Source: Thiorhodococcus minor
GTDB taxonomy: Bacteria > Pseudomonadota > Gammaproteobacteria > Chromatiales > Chromatiaceae
Assembly (NCBI RefSeq): GCF_010820565.1
Contig: NZ_JAAIJQ010000006.1
Location: forward strand, 1 to 64,000
Length of the DNA stretch: 64,000 nucleotides
Direction of reading: 5' to 3'
Below the pieces are notes generated by a model, which was not told the DNA's origin, ran no database searches, and worked only from the letters and a program-made list of their open reading frames with translations. The translations under genes and the position numbers were made by a program. Positions 46,831-54,618 of this stretch are shown here, piece by piece. Numbering within the stretch: the stretch's first letter is position 1; every line of letters begins with the position of its first letter.

Positions 46831-46869
46831 AGCTGGTAGCTGGTAGCTGGTAGCTGGTAGCTGGTAGCT
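46831..46869. repeat. 7-bp tandem repeat AGCTGGT, 5.6 copies
   Basis: Five perfect AGCTGGT units (46831-46865) plus AGCT. The last two bases overlap the stop codon of the EVE-domain gene (46868-46870). It is a perfect microsatellite-like array, prone to slippage. Confidence 0.9.
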
Positions 46870-47332
46870 ATTCCAAGCTCAGGATGAAATCCCATTGCTC
46901 CTGGCTGACCGGCATGATGGACAGGCGGTTCCCCTTACGGACCAGGGGCATGTCCTTGAGCCGGTCGGCGCCGTGCTCCTTGAGCTCGGCGAGCGAGATG
47001 GTCCGCGCGAGGTGGCGCACGTAGCGGACGTCGACGAGGTACCAGCGCGGGTTCTCAGCGGCGCTCTTGGGGTCGTAGTACTTGGCCTCGGGGTCGAAGG
47101 CCGTCGGGTCGGGGCGGGGCTCGCTGGCGATCTCGGCGACGCCGACGATGCCGGGAAGCGCGCAGTTCGAGTGATAGAAGAGGACACCATCGCCCGGGCG
47201 CATCTCATCGCGCATCATGTTGCGCGCCTGGTAGTTGCGCACGCCGTCCCAGGGCTCGGTTTGGTCGGGTCTTTCCGCCAGGTGGTCGATGCCGAAGACG
47301 TCCGGCTCGGATTTCATCAGCCAATAGGCCAC
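46868..47332 (-). CDS. EVE domain protein
   Basis: 154 residues from GTG 47330-47332, with AGGAGA upstream. It starts V-A-Y-W-L-M-K-S-E-P-D, the usual start of the family; longer in-frame starts extend into a non-protein-like sequence. The EVE domain (PUA-like) covers the whole protein: DGVRNYQARNMMRD, GDGVLFYHSNCALPGIVGVA and PRWYLVDVRYV. EVE domains bind modified bases in DNA or RNA. Free-standing bacterial EVE proteins are of uncertain role. A 7-bp tandem array follows its stop. Confidence 0.9.
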   Translation of the reverse strand: MAYWLMKSEPDVFGIDHLAERPDQTEPWDGVRNYQARNMMRDEMRPGDGVLFYHSNCALPGIVGVAEIASEPRPDPTAFDPEAKYYDPKSAAENPRWYLVDVRYVRHLARTISLAELKEHGADRLKDMPLVRKGNRLSIMPVSQEQWDFILSLE

Positions 47333-47448
47333 GGGGTCTCCTGCTCGCTGGTAATGGGTTGGTGATTCACAGAGGTTGGCGATCCGCTGAGGCATCCTGA
47401 GTCGGCTTGGCTGGCTCCTAGGGTGGGAGCCACCGCCCGGGCTCGCCC

Positions 47449-48441
47449 CTAGCCCAGCAAATGCTGGAAGTTGGCGAGCCGCTCGGCCGCGATCAGCCCC
47501 TCGTCGACCGCGCGGCGCACGGCACAATCGGGCTCGTGGTCGTGTCGGCAGTCGTTGAATCTGCATTTGCCGAGGTAGGGCCGCAGCTCGCGGAAGCCGC
47601 GCTCGAGCGCGTCACGGCTGATGTCGCCGAGCCGGAAGCTGCGGACGCCGGGCGAGTCGATCAGGGAGCCGCCCCCGCGCAATCGGTAGCAGGTTGCGGC
47701 GGATGTCGTATGGCGGCCGAGACCCGTGGCCTCCGACAAGCGACCGATCTGGACCTCCCGATCCGGCAGCAGCGCCTTGACCAGGGACGACTTGCCCACG
47801 CCGGATTGGCCGACCAGAACGCTCGTCTCGCCCGCCAGGGCCTCCGAGAGGGTGGCGACCGAGCCCGGCTCGCGCAGGCTGATCCAGTAGGTCGGGTAGC
47901 CGATCGTCGGATAATGCGCGAAACGCGCTTCGAAGGCCCCGCGCGCCTCGCCGCTCAGTAGGTCCATCTTGTTACCGACGAGTATGGCTTCGACCCCGAT
48001 GATCTCGGCGGCGACCAGATACTGATCCACCAGATAGCCGCTCGGCTCCGGCTCGGGCGCGACGAGAACCACCAATCGGGTCAGATTCGCGGCCAAGGGC
48101 TTGGGACGGCCGCTGTAATCCGGGCGGCTGAGCTCGCTGGCGCGGGGGAGAATCGCCGTCACTACGCCCTGGCCATTGGCGGTGCGCTGCCAGACGACAC
48201 GGTCGCCGCAGACTGGATGGCCGATATTCTGCCGGCACAGGCAATGCACCACGCGCCCCTCGGCGTTCTCGACCGCGAGATTGGCGCCATGGCGCACGAC
48301 GACGCGGCCTTCCTCCGGCTCCACCTCCGCGTCTGTCTCTGCCAGTGCGCGCTCGGGGCGGGTAGCGAGGCGCTCCCGGCGGCGTTCCTGAATCGTCTTG
48401 ATGCGCTCGATCTGACGCGCGGAGAGGCGACGTTTCGGCAT
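47449..48441 (-). CDS. rsgA: ribosome small-subunit-dependent GTPase A
   Basis: 330 residues. Circularly permuted GTPase that helps mature the 30S subunit. Order: N-terminal OB-fold (about 60-140), G4 LVGNKMDLL, then G1 GQSGVGKSSLVKALLP, then G3 DSPGVRSF, and a C-terminal zinc knuckle CRFNDCRHDHEPDC (Cys, Cys, His, Cys). Its start is 4 bases after the stop of a small cytochrome c gene on the same strand, so the two are co-transcribed. orn is divergent, as in E. coli, but with the cytochrome gene interposed. Confidence 0.96.
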   Translation of the reverse strand: MPKRRLSARQIERIKTIQERRRERLATRPERALAETDAEVEPEEGRVVVRHGANLAVENAEGRVVHCLCRQNIGHPVCGDRVVWQRTANGQGVVTAILPRASELSRPDYSGRPKPLAANLTRLVVLVAPEPEPSGYLVDQYLVAAEIIGVEAILVGNKMDLLSGEARGAFEARFAHYPTIGYPTYWISLREPGSVATLSEALAGETSVLVGQSGVGKSSLVKALLPDREVQIGRLSEATGLGRHTTSAATCYRLRGGGSLIDSPGVRSFRLGDISRDALERGFRELRPYLGKCRFNDCRHDHEPDCAVRRAVDEGLIAAERLANFQHLLG

Positions 48442-48445
48442 GTGT

Positions 48446-48736
48446 CTAGGGCTGAAAGTGATAGAAGCGGCTGTCGAGATAGTCGGCCACGTCCTTGATC
48501 TCGTCGTCGAACCAGGTGAGCTGCAGGGACAGCTCGCAGCGCTGAACTTGACGGACGAGCCCGTCGTAGGAGGTCACCTTGCGGTCGTCGCGCGTGTAGA
48601 CCTCGCTGCCGTGGCACTTGACGCAGTGCTCTTGATAGAGGGCTTCGGCGTCATCGCTGGCCGTGGCGGCAGTCACTGCGCTGCTCGAAACGCAGAGGGC
48701 GAGTAGGGCCATGCGGAAGGAGGGCTTTGCATTCAT
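48446..48736 (-). CDS. small exported c-type cytochrome (96 aa)
   Basis: Signal peptide at about 1-26 (ending AATASDD). The mature part has one haem motif, C38-V-K-C41-H42, so it is a monohaem periplasmic cytochrome c. Beyond the haem site there is no Met at all, so the usual Met sixth ligand is missing. A His (H93, in FYHF) near the C-terminus or H37 next to the motif could serve instead. A free Cys lies in VQRCELSL. The C-terminal [17 protein letters not shown] resembles the last helix of class I cytochromes. It is directly upstream of rsgA. Confidence 0.85.
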   Translation of the reverse strand: MNAKPSFRMALLALCVSSSAVTAATASDDAEALYQEHCVKCHGSEVYTRDDRKVTSYDGLVRQVQRCELSLQLTWFDDEIKDVADYLDSRFYHFQP

Positions 48737-48865
48737 GGTCTTAGCTCCAAAGCTGTTGTCGTGGTCATTCTAGGCGAAGCTGATGTGCCCCGCATCTCGC
48801 CTGCCTGCGATAGACTCGGTGGGCATCACAGCCAGTCCGCGATAGGCCACAAGGAGCCGCAGAGC

Positions 48866-49414
48866 ATGAGCAAGAGCGAGAGCAACCTGATCTGGATCGA
48901 TCTCGAGATGACGGGATTGGATCCGTTCAGGGACCGAATCCTCGAGATTGCCACCGTCATTACGGATAGTCATCTTCAGCTGGTCGCCGAGGGTCCAGTC
49001 ATTGCGATTCGTCAGGAAGAGGAAATCCTGGCCGGCATGGACGAATGGAACCGCGAGCATCATGGCTGCTCCGGGCTGATCGAGCGCGCGAGCAGCAGTC
49101 TCTACTCCGAGTCGGACGCCGAGGCCGCGACCCTCGAATTCGTCTCCAAGCACGTTCCGGACGGGGCCTCTCCCTTGTGTGGCAACAGCATCTGTCAGGA
49201 TCGCCGTTTTCTAGCGCGCTGGATGCCGAAGCTGGAGGCCTATTGCCACTATCGCAATCTCGATGTCAGCACGTTGAAGATCTTGGCGCAGCGTTGGGCG
49301 CCCAAGGTCGCCGCGGGATTCAAGAAGGAATCCAAGCACCAGGCGTTGGACGACATTCGCGAGTCGATCGAGGAGCTGCGCTACTACCGCACCAACTTCG
49401 TTCGCGTTAGCTGA
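48866..49414 (+). CDS. orn: oligoribonuclease
   Basis: 182-residue DEDDh 3'-5' exoribonuclease that degrades 2-5-nt RNAs, including pGpG from c-di-GMP breakdown. Start at ATG 48866 with AAGGAG upstream. Catalytic residues are in [10 protein letters not shown] (D, E), [11 protein letters not shown] (D) and [12 protein letters not shown] (His and Asp). Full length. It is divergent from the cytochrome-rsgA operon, the conserved arrangement. With two PilZ proteins elsewhere in the window, its role in c-di-GMP turnover is notable. Confidence 0.96.
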   Translation: MSKSESNLIWIDLEMTGLDPFRDRILEIATVITDSHLQLVAEGPVIAIRQEEEILAGMDEWNREHHGCSGLIERASSSLYSESDAEAATLEFVSKHVPDGASPLCGNSICQDRRFLARWMPKLEAYCHYRNLDVSTLKILAQRWAPKVAAGFKKESKHQALDDIRESIEELRYYRTNFVRVS

Positions 49415-49846
49415 GCCCAGCCGCGCGCCAGGCCGCCCTGGGCAGGCCCGGCTCGGTCCCGCTTGGCCCGACTCGGGGCTCGCGGCGATCCTGAAGCCCA
49501 GTCAGTCCGCAGCGATCAGCCCCCAGGCGCCGCCAGGCGCTACATGCCGAGGGGGCGGGAGTCTCGCCCCGCCTAAACCATGTTGGCGACATGGTCAACT
49601 TGCACTTTTCCTCCTTCCAATTTAGACTCACGGACCTTTTTCCCGGCTGATCCATATCGCCACCCGGATCAGTCCGCGCTTGTCGCGCTGACGCCCAAGG
49701 CGGTGTCTATCTCTCCGGAGCCGACCTGAGGACAGGTCCTCCGATGCGGGTGCCTGACGCCCGACGTCCGATTCAGGGCCATTGGAAGCTTGGTCCGATT
49801 CCATTTCACCAACTGACAGCCGCGGACTGGCTGAGGGGAGGTTGCT
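49415..49846. other. non-coding gap between orn and KamA-type gene
   Basis: No gene seen. In E. coli tRNA-Gly genes lie near here; no tRNA-like cloverleaf was found by eye. The gap holds a GC hairpin that may end the orn transcript (GGGGCG and CGCCCC around 49560), a perfect palindrome, and a strong promoter candidate at 49600-49628, listed separately. Confidence 0.5.
49577..49628 (+). promoter_or_regulatory. promoter with adjacent palindromic operator candidate
   Basis: TTGCAC (49600-49605), a 17-base spacer and TAGACT (49623-49628) form a good sigma-70-like promoter reading toward the KamA-type gene. Four bases upstream of the -35 is a perfect inverted repeat, ACCATGT-TGGCG-ACATGGT (49577-49595), a typical size for a dimeric regulator site. 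The mRNA leader would be about 210 bases. Confidence 0.55.
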
Positions 49847-51232
49847 ATGTTGACTTTCAATAGCCTCGAAGGAGCTGCGGCTCGCGGCCAGGTCTTACAC
49901 CCACGCCGATTCCAGGTCTTCACCGAGCGTCAGATCGACAGGATCGATCGGCTCAAGTCGTTGTCCGAGGAGCAGCGCTTCGCCATGCAGGTCGTGGCCA
50001 GCGTCATGCCGTTCCGGGTCAATCAATATGTCATCGACGAGCTGATCGACTGGCGCAAGGCGCCCGAGGATCCGATCTTTCAGCTGACCTTTCCGCAGCG
50101 GGGCATGCTGTGCGACGAGGATTTCGATCGCATGGCCGAGCTACACCGCCGCGGCGCGGATCGGAAAGAGATCCAGGCCCTCGCGCAGGAGATTCGCCAG
50201 CGTCTGAATCCGCATCCGGCTGGGCAGATCGCCTTGAACGTCCCGCTGGAGGATGGTCGGCGTCTGGACGGGCTCCAGCACAAGTACCGCGAGACCGTCC
50301 TCTTCTTCCCGACTCAGGGACAGACCTGCCACGCCTATTGCACCTTCTGCTTCCGCTGGGCCCAGTTCGTCGGCGACAAAGAGCTGAAGTTCGCGAGCAA
50401 CGAGGCCGACGTCCTCCATCGCTATCTGCGTCGTCACACTCAGGTCACGGATCTGCTGCTCACCGGCGGCGATCCCATGATCATGAAAACGAAGAACATG
50501 CAGCCCTATCTGACGCCTCTGCTCGGGCCGGGCTTCGAGCATGTCAAGACCATTCGTATCGGCACCAAGTCACTGACTTTCTGGCCCTATCGTTTCGTCA
50601 CCGACGACGATGCCGACGACATGCTGCGACTGCTCGAGCGCATGGTCGAGGGCGGGAAGCACGTCGCCATCATGGCGCACTACAACCACGCCCAGGAGCT
50701 GTCCACCGACATCGCGCGCGAGGCCATCCGTCGGCTGCGGGATGTCGGCGTAGAGATCCGCAGTCAAGGGCCGCTCCTGCGTCACATCAACGACGACGCT
50801 CAGACCTGGAGTGGCCTCTGGAGCACGCAGGTCTCCCTCGGCATCATCCCCTACTACATGTTCGTCGAGCGTGACACCGGCGCCCAGCACCACTTCGAGG
50901 TGCCCCTGGCGCGCGCCTGGGAGATCTATCGCGGTGCCATGCAGCGCGTCTCCGGGCTTGGGCGCACGGCCCGAGGTCCATCCATGTCCGCGGCGCCCGG
51001 CAAGGTCGAGATTCAGGGTGTCGCCGAGATCCACGGCGAAAAGGTCTTCGTGCTGAGGTTCATTCAGGGCCGCAACGCCGACTGGGTCCAGCGGCCCTTC
51101 TTTGCCAAGTACGATCCGGAAGCGACTTGGCTCGATCATCTGCAGCCCGCCTTCGGCGAAGATCGCTTCTTCTTCGAGGACGAGCTCGAGGCGATGCGCG
51201 AGCGCCGCGTTCTCACGCTCGACAATCGCTAG
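49847..51232 (+). CDS. KamA-type (lysine 2,3-aminomutase family) radical SAM protein
   Basis: 461 residues. The radical SAM cluster motif is C161-x3-C165-x2-C168 (in CHAYCTFCF). The PLP-binding Lys is K386 in SAAPGKVEI, a variant of the family's P-G-G-G-G-K. Candidate substrate-amino contacts are D316 (INDDAQT) and D343 (VERDTGAQHHF), equivalents of the two Asp of lysine 2,3-aminomutase. It is longer than EpmB, which modifies EF-P, so a free amino acid is the likelier substrate. Family aminomutases turn alpha- into beta-amino acids. No acetyltransferase (AblB) is adjacent to make the osmolyte N-acetyl-beta-lysine. The gene has its own promoter. Confidence 0.85.
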   Translation: MLTFNSLEGAAARGQVLHPRRFQVFTERQIDRIDRLKSLSEEQRFAMQVVASVMPFRVNQYVIDELIDWRKAPEDPIFQLTFPQRGMLCDEDFDRMAELHRRGADRKEIQALAQEIRQRLNPHPAGQIALNVPLEDGRRLDGLQHKYRETVLFFPTQGQTCHAYCTFCFRWAQFVGDKELKFASNEADVLHRYLRRHTQVTDLLLTGGDPMIMKTKNMQPYLTPLLGPGFEHVKTIRIGTKSLTFWPYRFVTDDDADDMLRLLERMVEGGKHVAIMAHYNHAQELSTDIAREAIRRLRDVGVEIRSQGPLLRHINDDAQTWSGLWSTQVSLGIIPYYMFVERDTGAQHHFEVPLARAWEIYRGAMQRVSGLGRTARGPSMSAAPGKVEIQGVAEIHGEKVFVLRFIQGRNADWVQRPFFAKYDPEATWLDHLQPAFGEDRFFFEDELEAMRERRVLTLDNR

Positions 51233-51258
51233 ACTGCGCCCTAGCATCGCCACCATGC

Positions 51259-51279
51259 AGGCACCGCTCCGCGGTGCCT
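51259..51279. terminator. hairpin between convergent genes
   Basis: AGGCACCGC (51259-51267), loop TCC and GCGGTGCCT (51271-51279) form a perfect 9-bp stem, followed by CTTGCTTT. It is located between the ends of the KamA-type gene and queG, so it may terminate both. Confidence 0.6.
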
Positions 51280-51305
51280 CTTGCTTTGCGGCGGCCACCG
51301 CTTCT

Positions 51306-52394
51306 TCAGGTGCCTGGGCCGAGCTGTCGTCGCAGCGCCCAATCGACATGCTCGTGCACCAGCGGGCTGGGGTGGGCGCGCTGTGATCTGAGCGCGGTCG
51401 AGGCTGTCTCGCTGTCCGGGGCGTTGCCTAGGGCGACGGCCAGGTTGCGCAGCCAGCGCGCGTGACCGAGGCGGCGGATGGCCGAGCCCTCGGTGCGCTG
51501 GAGGAAGGTCGCCTCGCTCCATGAGAAGAGGTCGATCAGCGTGGCGGTGTCGAGTCCCTGCCGAGCCTGAAAGTCGTCTTCTCCGGTCAGCCTCGCGAAA
51601 CGGTTCCATGGACACACGAGCTGACAGTCGTCGCAGCCGTAGATGCGATTTCCGATCTGGGTCCTCAGCTCCTCGGGGATGCTGCCCTTGTGCTCGATGG
51701 TCAGATAGGAGATGCAGCGCCTGGCGTCGAGCCGGTAGGGCGCGACGATGGCTTGCGTGGGGCAGACATCCAAGCAGGCATGACAGCGGCCGCAATGGTC
51801 GGCGATGGGGCGGTCGATCGGCAGCGGCAAGTCGGTATAGATCTCGCCGAGAAAGAACCAGGATCCGGCGCGCGGATTGATGAGATTGGTGTGCTTGCCG
51901 ATCCAGCCGAGCCCAGCCTTTTCGGCGAGGGGTTTTTCCATGACGGGGGCGGAATCGACGAAGACGCGGTAGCCGAAGGGGCCGATGTGCGACGCGATGC
52001 GCTCGGCCAGACGCTGGAGCCTTCGGCGCAGGACCTTGTGGTAATCGCGGCCGATGGCATAGCGCGAGACGAAGGCCTGTGCTGGGTCCGCCAGCGCGTC
52101 GCGGACCTCGGCGAGGTGCTCCGGCAGGTAGTCCATGCGGGCCGAGATGACCGTCAGGGTGCCTGGGATGAGTGCTTCCGGTCGCGAGCGTTTGGTGCCA
52201 TGCCTCGCCATGTAGTCCATGGAGCCGTGCCACCCGTCATCCAGCCATTGCAGGAGCCGCGCCTCGGCGCGCTCCAGGCGCGTGTCCGCGATACCGAGCT
52301 GCTGAAAGCCGAGGGCTTCGCCCCAGGTCTTGATACGCTCGGCCAAGCGGTCGGGCGCATCGCCGGGCTGGACGCCTTCGTGTCGAGGATGCAT
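51306..52394 (-). CDS. queG: epoxyqueuosine reductase
   Basis: 362 residues. Last step of queuosine synthesis in tRNA, a cobalamin-dependent reduction of epoxyqueuosine. An N-terminal cobalamin-binding domain is followed by a ferredoxin-like domain with two 4Fe-4S clusters: CGRCHACLDVCP and CDDCQLVCPWN. The Asp in RVFVDSAPVMEK matches the catalytic acid region, and EKAGLGWIGKHTNL is a further family motif. Length is normal. It is divergent from nnr, as in E. coli. It needs cobalamin, and the CbiX gene in the window may contribute to that. Confidence 0.95.
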   Translation of the reverse strand: MHPRHEGVQPGDAPDRLAERIKTWGEALGFQQLGIADTRLERAEARLLQWLDDGWHGSMDYMARHGTKRSRPEALIPGTLTVISARMDYLPEHLAEVRDALADPAQAFVSRYAIGRDYHKVLRRRLQRLAERIASHIGPFGYRVFVDSAPVMEKPLAEKAGLGWIGKHTNLINPRAGSWFFLGEIYTDLPLPIDRPIADHCGRCHACLDVCPTQAIVAPYRLDARRCISYLTIEHKGSIPEELRTQIGNRIYGCDDCQLVCPWNRFARLTGEDDFQARQGLDTATLIDLFSWSEATFLQRTEGSAIRRLGHARWLRNLAVALGNAPDSETASTALRSQRAHPSPLVHEHVDWALRRQLGPGT

Positions 52395-52469
52395 CTTAGG
52401 TCACCTTTTGGCAATGTCTCGGCGGCTAAGCTCGAGCCTGCGCCCCTTCCACTGGGAGTGTCCACGCCC

Positions 52470-53981
52470 ATGACGCGTGCAATGCCGGAGACTGACCGGC
52501 TACCACATGCGCTCTACCGCGCAGAGCAAGTCCGCAACCTAGATCGTACCGCGATCGAGGAGTGCGATATGCCCGGAATCGAGCTGATGAATCGTGCCGG
52601 GTCTGTCGCCTTCCGCGCGCTGCGCGACCGCTGGCCGGCCGCGCGCCGGCTGACCGTGCTGGCGGGCATTGGCAACAACGGCGGGGACGGCTACGTGATC
52701 GCGCGTCTCGCGCGCGCCGCCGGGCTTTCGGTCCGCGTGCTGCAGCTCGGCGATGCCGAGCGCCTGCGTGGCGATGCGGCCCTGAGCTGTCTGGCCTATC
52801 GCAATGCGGGCGGGGTCGTCGAATCCTATGCGGCGCTCCCGCGCAACACAGATGTCTATGTCGATGCCATCTTCGGCACCGGCCTCGAGCGTGCCGTCGA
52901 GGGGCAGTGGGCCGAGGCCGTCAAGGCGCTCAACCTTCAGCGCGCTCCGGTTCTGGCCGTCGATATGCCCTCTGGCCTGCATTCCGACACGGGCCGCGTG
53001 CTCGGCGCAGCCGTGAAGGCGGGCGCCACCGTCAGCTTCATCGGCCTCAAGCAGGGGCTCTTCCTTGGGGCCGGTCCCGAGCATCGCGGCGAGCTGTCCT
53101 TCAGTGCCCTGGAGATTCCTGCCACCGTCTACTCGCGCGAGATCCTCTCGCTGCGCCGGGTCGACTGGCCACAACAGGTCGAGCTGCTCGCGCCGAGGTC
53201 GCGGTTGGCCCACAAGGGCGACTGCGGTCACGTCCTCTTGATCGGCGGCGCCCCTGGGATGTCCGGCGCCGTGCGCCTGGCGGGTGAGGCCGCGCTGCGG
53301 GCGGGTGCCGGCCTGGTCACCATTGCGACTCACCCGCAGCATGCGTCTTGGCTGAATCTCACGCGACCGGAGCTGATGGTGGCGGGCGTCGATTGCGCCG
53401 AGGCGCTGGATCCCTTGATCGAGCGGGCCGACGTCGTCGCCGTGGGTCCCGGGCTCGGCCGGGACGCTTGGGGCCGCCAGCTATGGATGCGCGCGCAGGC
53501 GCTTGGGCTGCCGCTGATCGTCGATGCGGATGCGCTGACGCTCTTGGCCGAGCAGCCGCTGAATCGGGCGGATTGGATCCTGACGCCACATCCAGGCGAG
53601 GCCGCGCGCCTGCTGCAGGTTGGGGCGCAGGAGGTCGAGCAGGACCGGCTGCAGGCCCTGCGCCTGCTCCAAGAGCGTTATGGCGGTGTCACTGTTCTCA
53701 AGGGCTCGGGGACCTTGATCTGCGACGGCTCGCAGCGACCGCCCGCCGTTTGCAGCGATGGCAATCCGGGGATGGCGACCGCGGGATCCGGAGACGTGCT
53801 GACGGGAGTTGTCGCGGCCCTGCGCGCACAAGGGCTGGACGCAGACGCCGCGGCGACCGCTGGCGTCTGCCTGCATGCGGCGGCCGGCGACCAGGCGGCC
53901 CGGTGTGGCGAGCGGGGGCTCATCGCCAGCGACATCATCGCGGCCATGCGGCCCTTGGCGAATGGGATCGAGGCCGCCTGA
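52470..53981 (+). CDS. nnr: bifunctional NAD(P)H-hydrate epimerase / dehydratase
   Basis: 503 residues from ATG 52470 (a GTG at 52458 and an ATG at 52482 are possible). It repairs damaged NADH and NADPH hydrates. The N-terminal YjeF_N epimerase (about 10-225) has AGIGNNGGDGYVIARLARAAG. The C-terminal ribokinase-like dehydratase has AHKGDCGHVLLIGGAPGMSG, DADALTLLA, TPHPGEAARLL and ATAGSGDVLTGVVAAL with the catalytic Asp. Its stop overlaps the tsaE start (TGATG), so the two are translationally coupled. Confidence 0.95.
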   Translation: MTRAMPETDRLPHALYRAEQVRNLDRTAIEECDMPGIELMNRAGSVAFRALRDRWPAARRLTVLAGIGNNGGDGYVIARLARAAGLSVRVLQLGDAERLRGDAALSCLAYRNAGGVVESYAALPRNTDVYVDAIFGTGLERAVEGQWAEAVKALNLQRAPVLAVDMPSGLHSDTGRVLGAAVKAGATVSFIGLKQGLFLGAGPEHRGELSFSALEIPATVYSREILSLRRVDWPQQVELLAPRSRLAHKGDCGHVLLIGGAPGMSGAVRLAGEAALRAGAGLVTIATHPQHASWLNLTRPELMVAGVDCAEALDPLIERADVVAVGPGLGRDAWGRQLWMRAQALGLPLIVDADALTLLAEQPLNRADWILTPHPGEAARLLQVGAQEVEQDRLQALRLLQERYGGVTVLKGSGTLICDGSQRPPAVCSDGNPGMATAGSGDVLTGVVAALRAQGLDADAAATAGVCLHAAAGDQAARCGERGLIASDIIAAMRPLANGIEAA

Positions 53982-54457
53982 TGGAGGTCCAGCTCGATCG
54001 CCCCGAGGCCCAGGAGCGCTTTGGCGCGGCGCTCGCGCGCGCCGTCCAGCCGCCGTGCGTCATCTATCTCGTTGGTGATCTGGGGGCGGGCAAGACCACG
54101 CTCGCGCGCGGCATGCTGCGTGGCCTGGGTCACGTCGGAGCGGTCAGGAGTCCCACCTATACCCTGATCGAGCCCTACGCGCTCAGTCCCAGCATGGGCA
54201 GCCAGGTGTCGCTCTATCACCTGGATCTCTATCGGCTCGGCGATCCGGAGGAGCTGGACTACCTGGGGCTGCGCGATCTGATGCGTCAGGACGCCCTGTG
54301 GGTCGTGGAATGGCCGGAGCGCGGCGAGGGCTTTCTTCCCCAGCCGGATCTGCTGATCGAGATCAAGTACCAGGCCGGGGGGCGGGCGCTGTCTGTGACT
54401 GCGCTCACGGCTTGGGGGCGAGCGGCGCTGGCGCGCCTTGGGAATTCTCCCGATTGA
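53981..54457 (+). CDS. tsaE: tRNA threonylcarbamoyladenosine ATPase subunit
   Basis: 158 residues. The ATPase of the TsaBDE complex, needed for t6A37 in ANN-decoding tRNAs. The Walker A is GDLGAGKTTLARG with K38; the later YHLDLYRLGDPEEL and WVVEWPERGEGFLP are family blocks. The start overlaps the nnr stop by one base. A roughly 160-bp gap with its own promoter candidate separates it from the amidase gene. Confidence 0.95.
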   Translation: MEVQLDRPEAQERFGAALARAVQPPCVIYLVGDLGAGKTTLARGMLRGLGHVGAVRSPTYTLIEPYALSPSMGSQVSLYHLDLYRLGDPEELDYLGLRDLMRQDALWVVEWPERGEGFLPQPDLLIEIKYQAGGRALSVTALTAWGRAALARLGNSPD

Positions 54458-54546
54458 CAGGGGTGCGATTTTGGTAACGGCGTCTCATGCGCGCGACAAG
54501 TCGGTGAATGCAGTCGAAAAACCTAGGCTAAGGCTCCGGAGTCGCT

Positions 54547-54576
54547 TTGGATTCTGCGCGGGCGAGGTGCTATCTT
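54547..54576 (+). promoter_or_regulatory. candidate promoter of amidase gene
   Basis: TTGGAT (54547-54552), an 18-base spacer and TATCTT (54571-54576) precede the GTG start at 54619. The -10 match is fair and the -35 is weaker. Confidence 0.35.
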
Positions 54577-54618
54577 AAAAGCGACGCTCGCGACGCGTTG
54601 AGCTAAGGGTGGCGAATC

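Noticed and set aside
46831-46869. Heptamer array as a CRISPR
   Set aside because: Units are 7 bp, contiguous and without spacers, and no cas genes are present.
49415-49846. tRNA-Gly genes expected from E. coli synteny
   Set aside because: I searched the gap by eye for an acceptor stem with TTCGA-type T-loop and found none.
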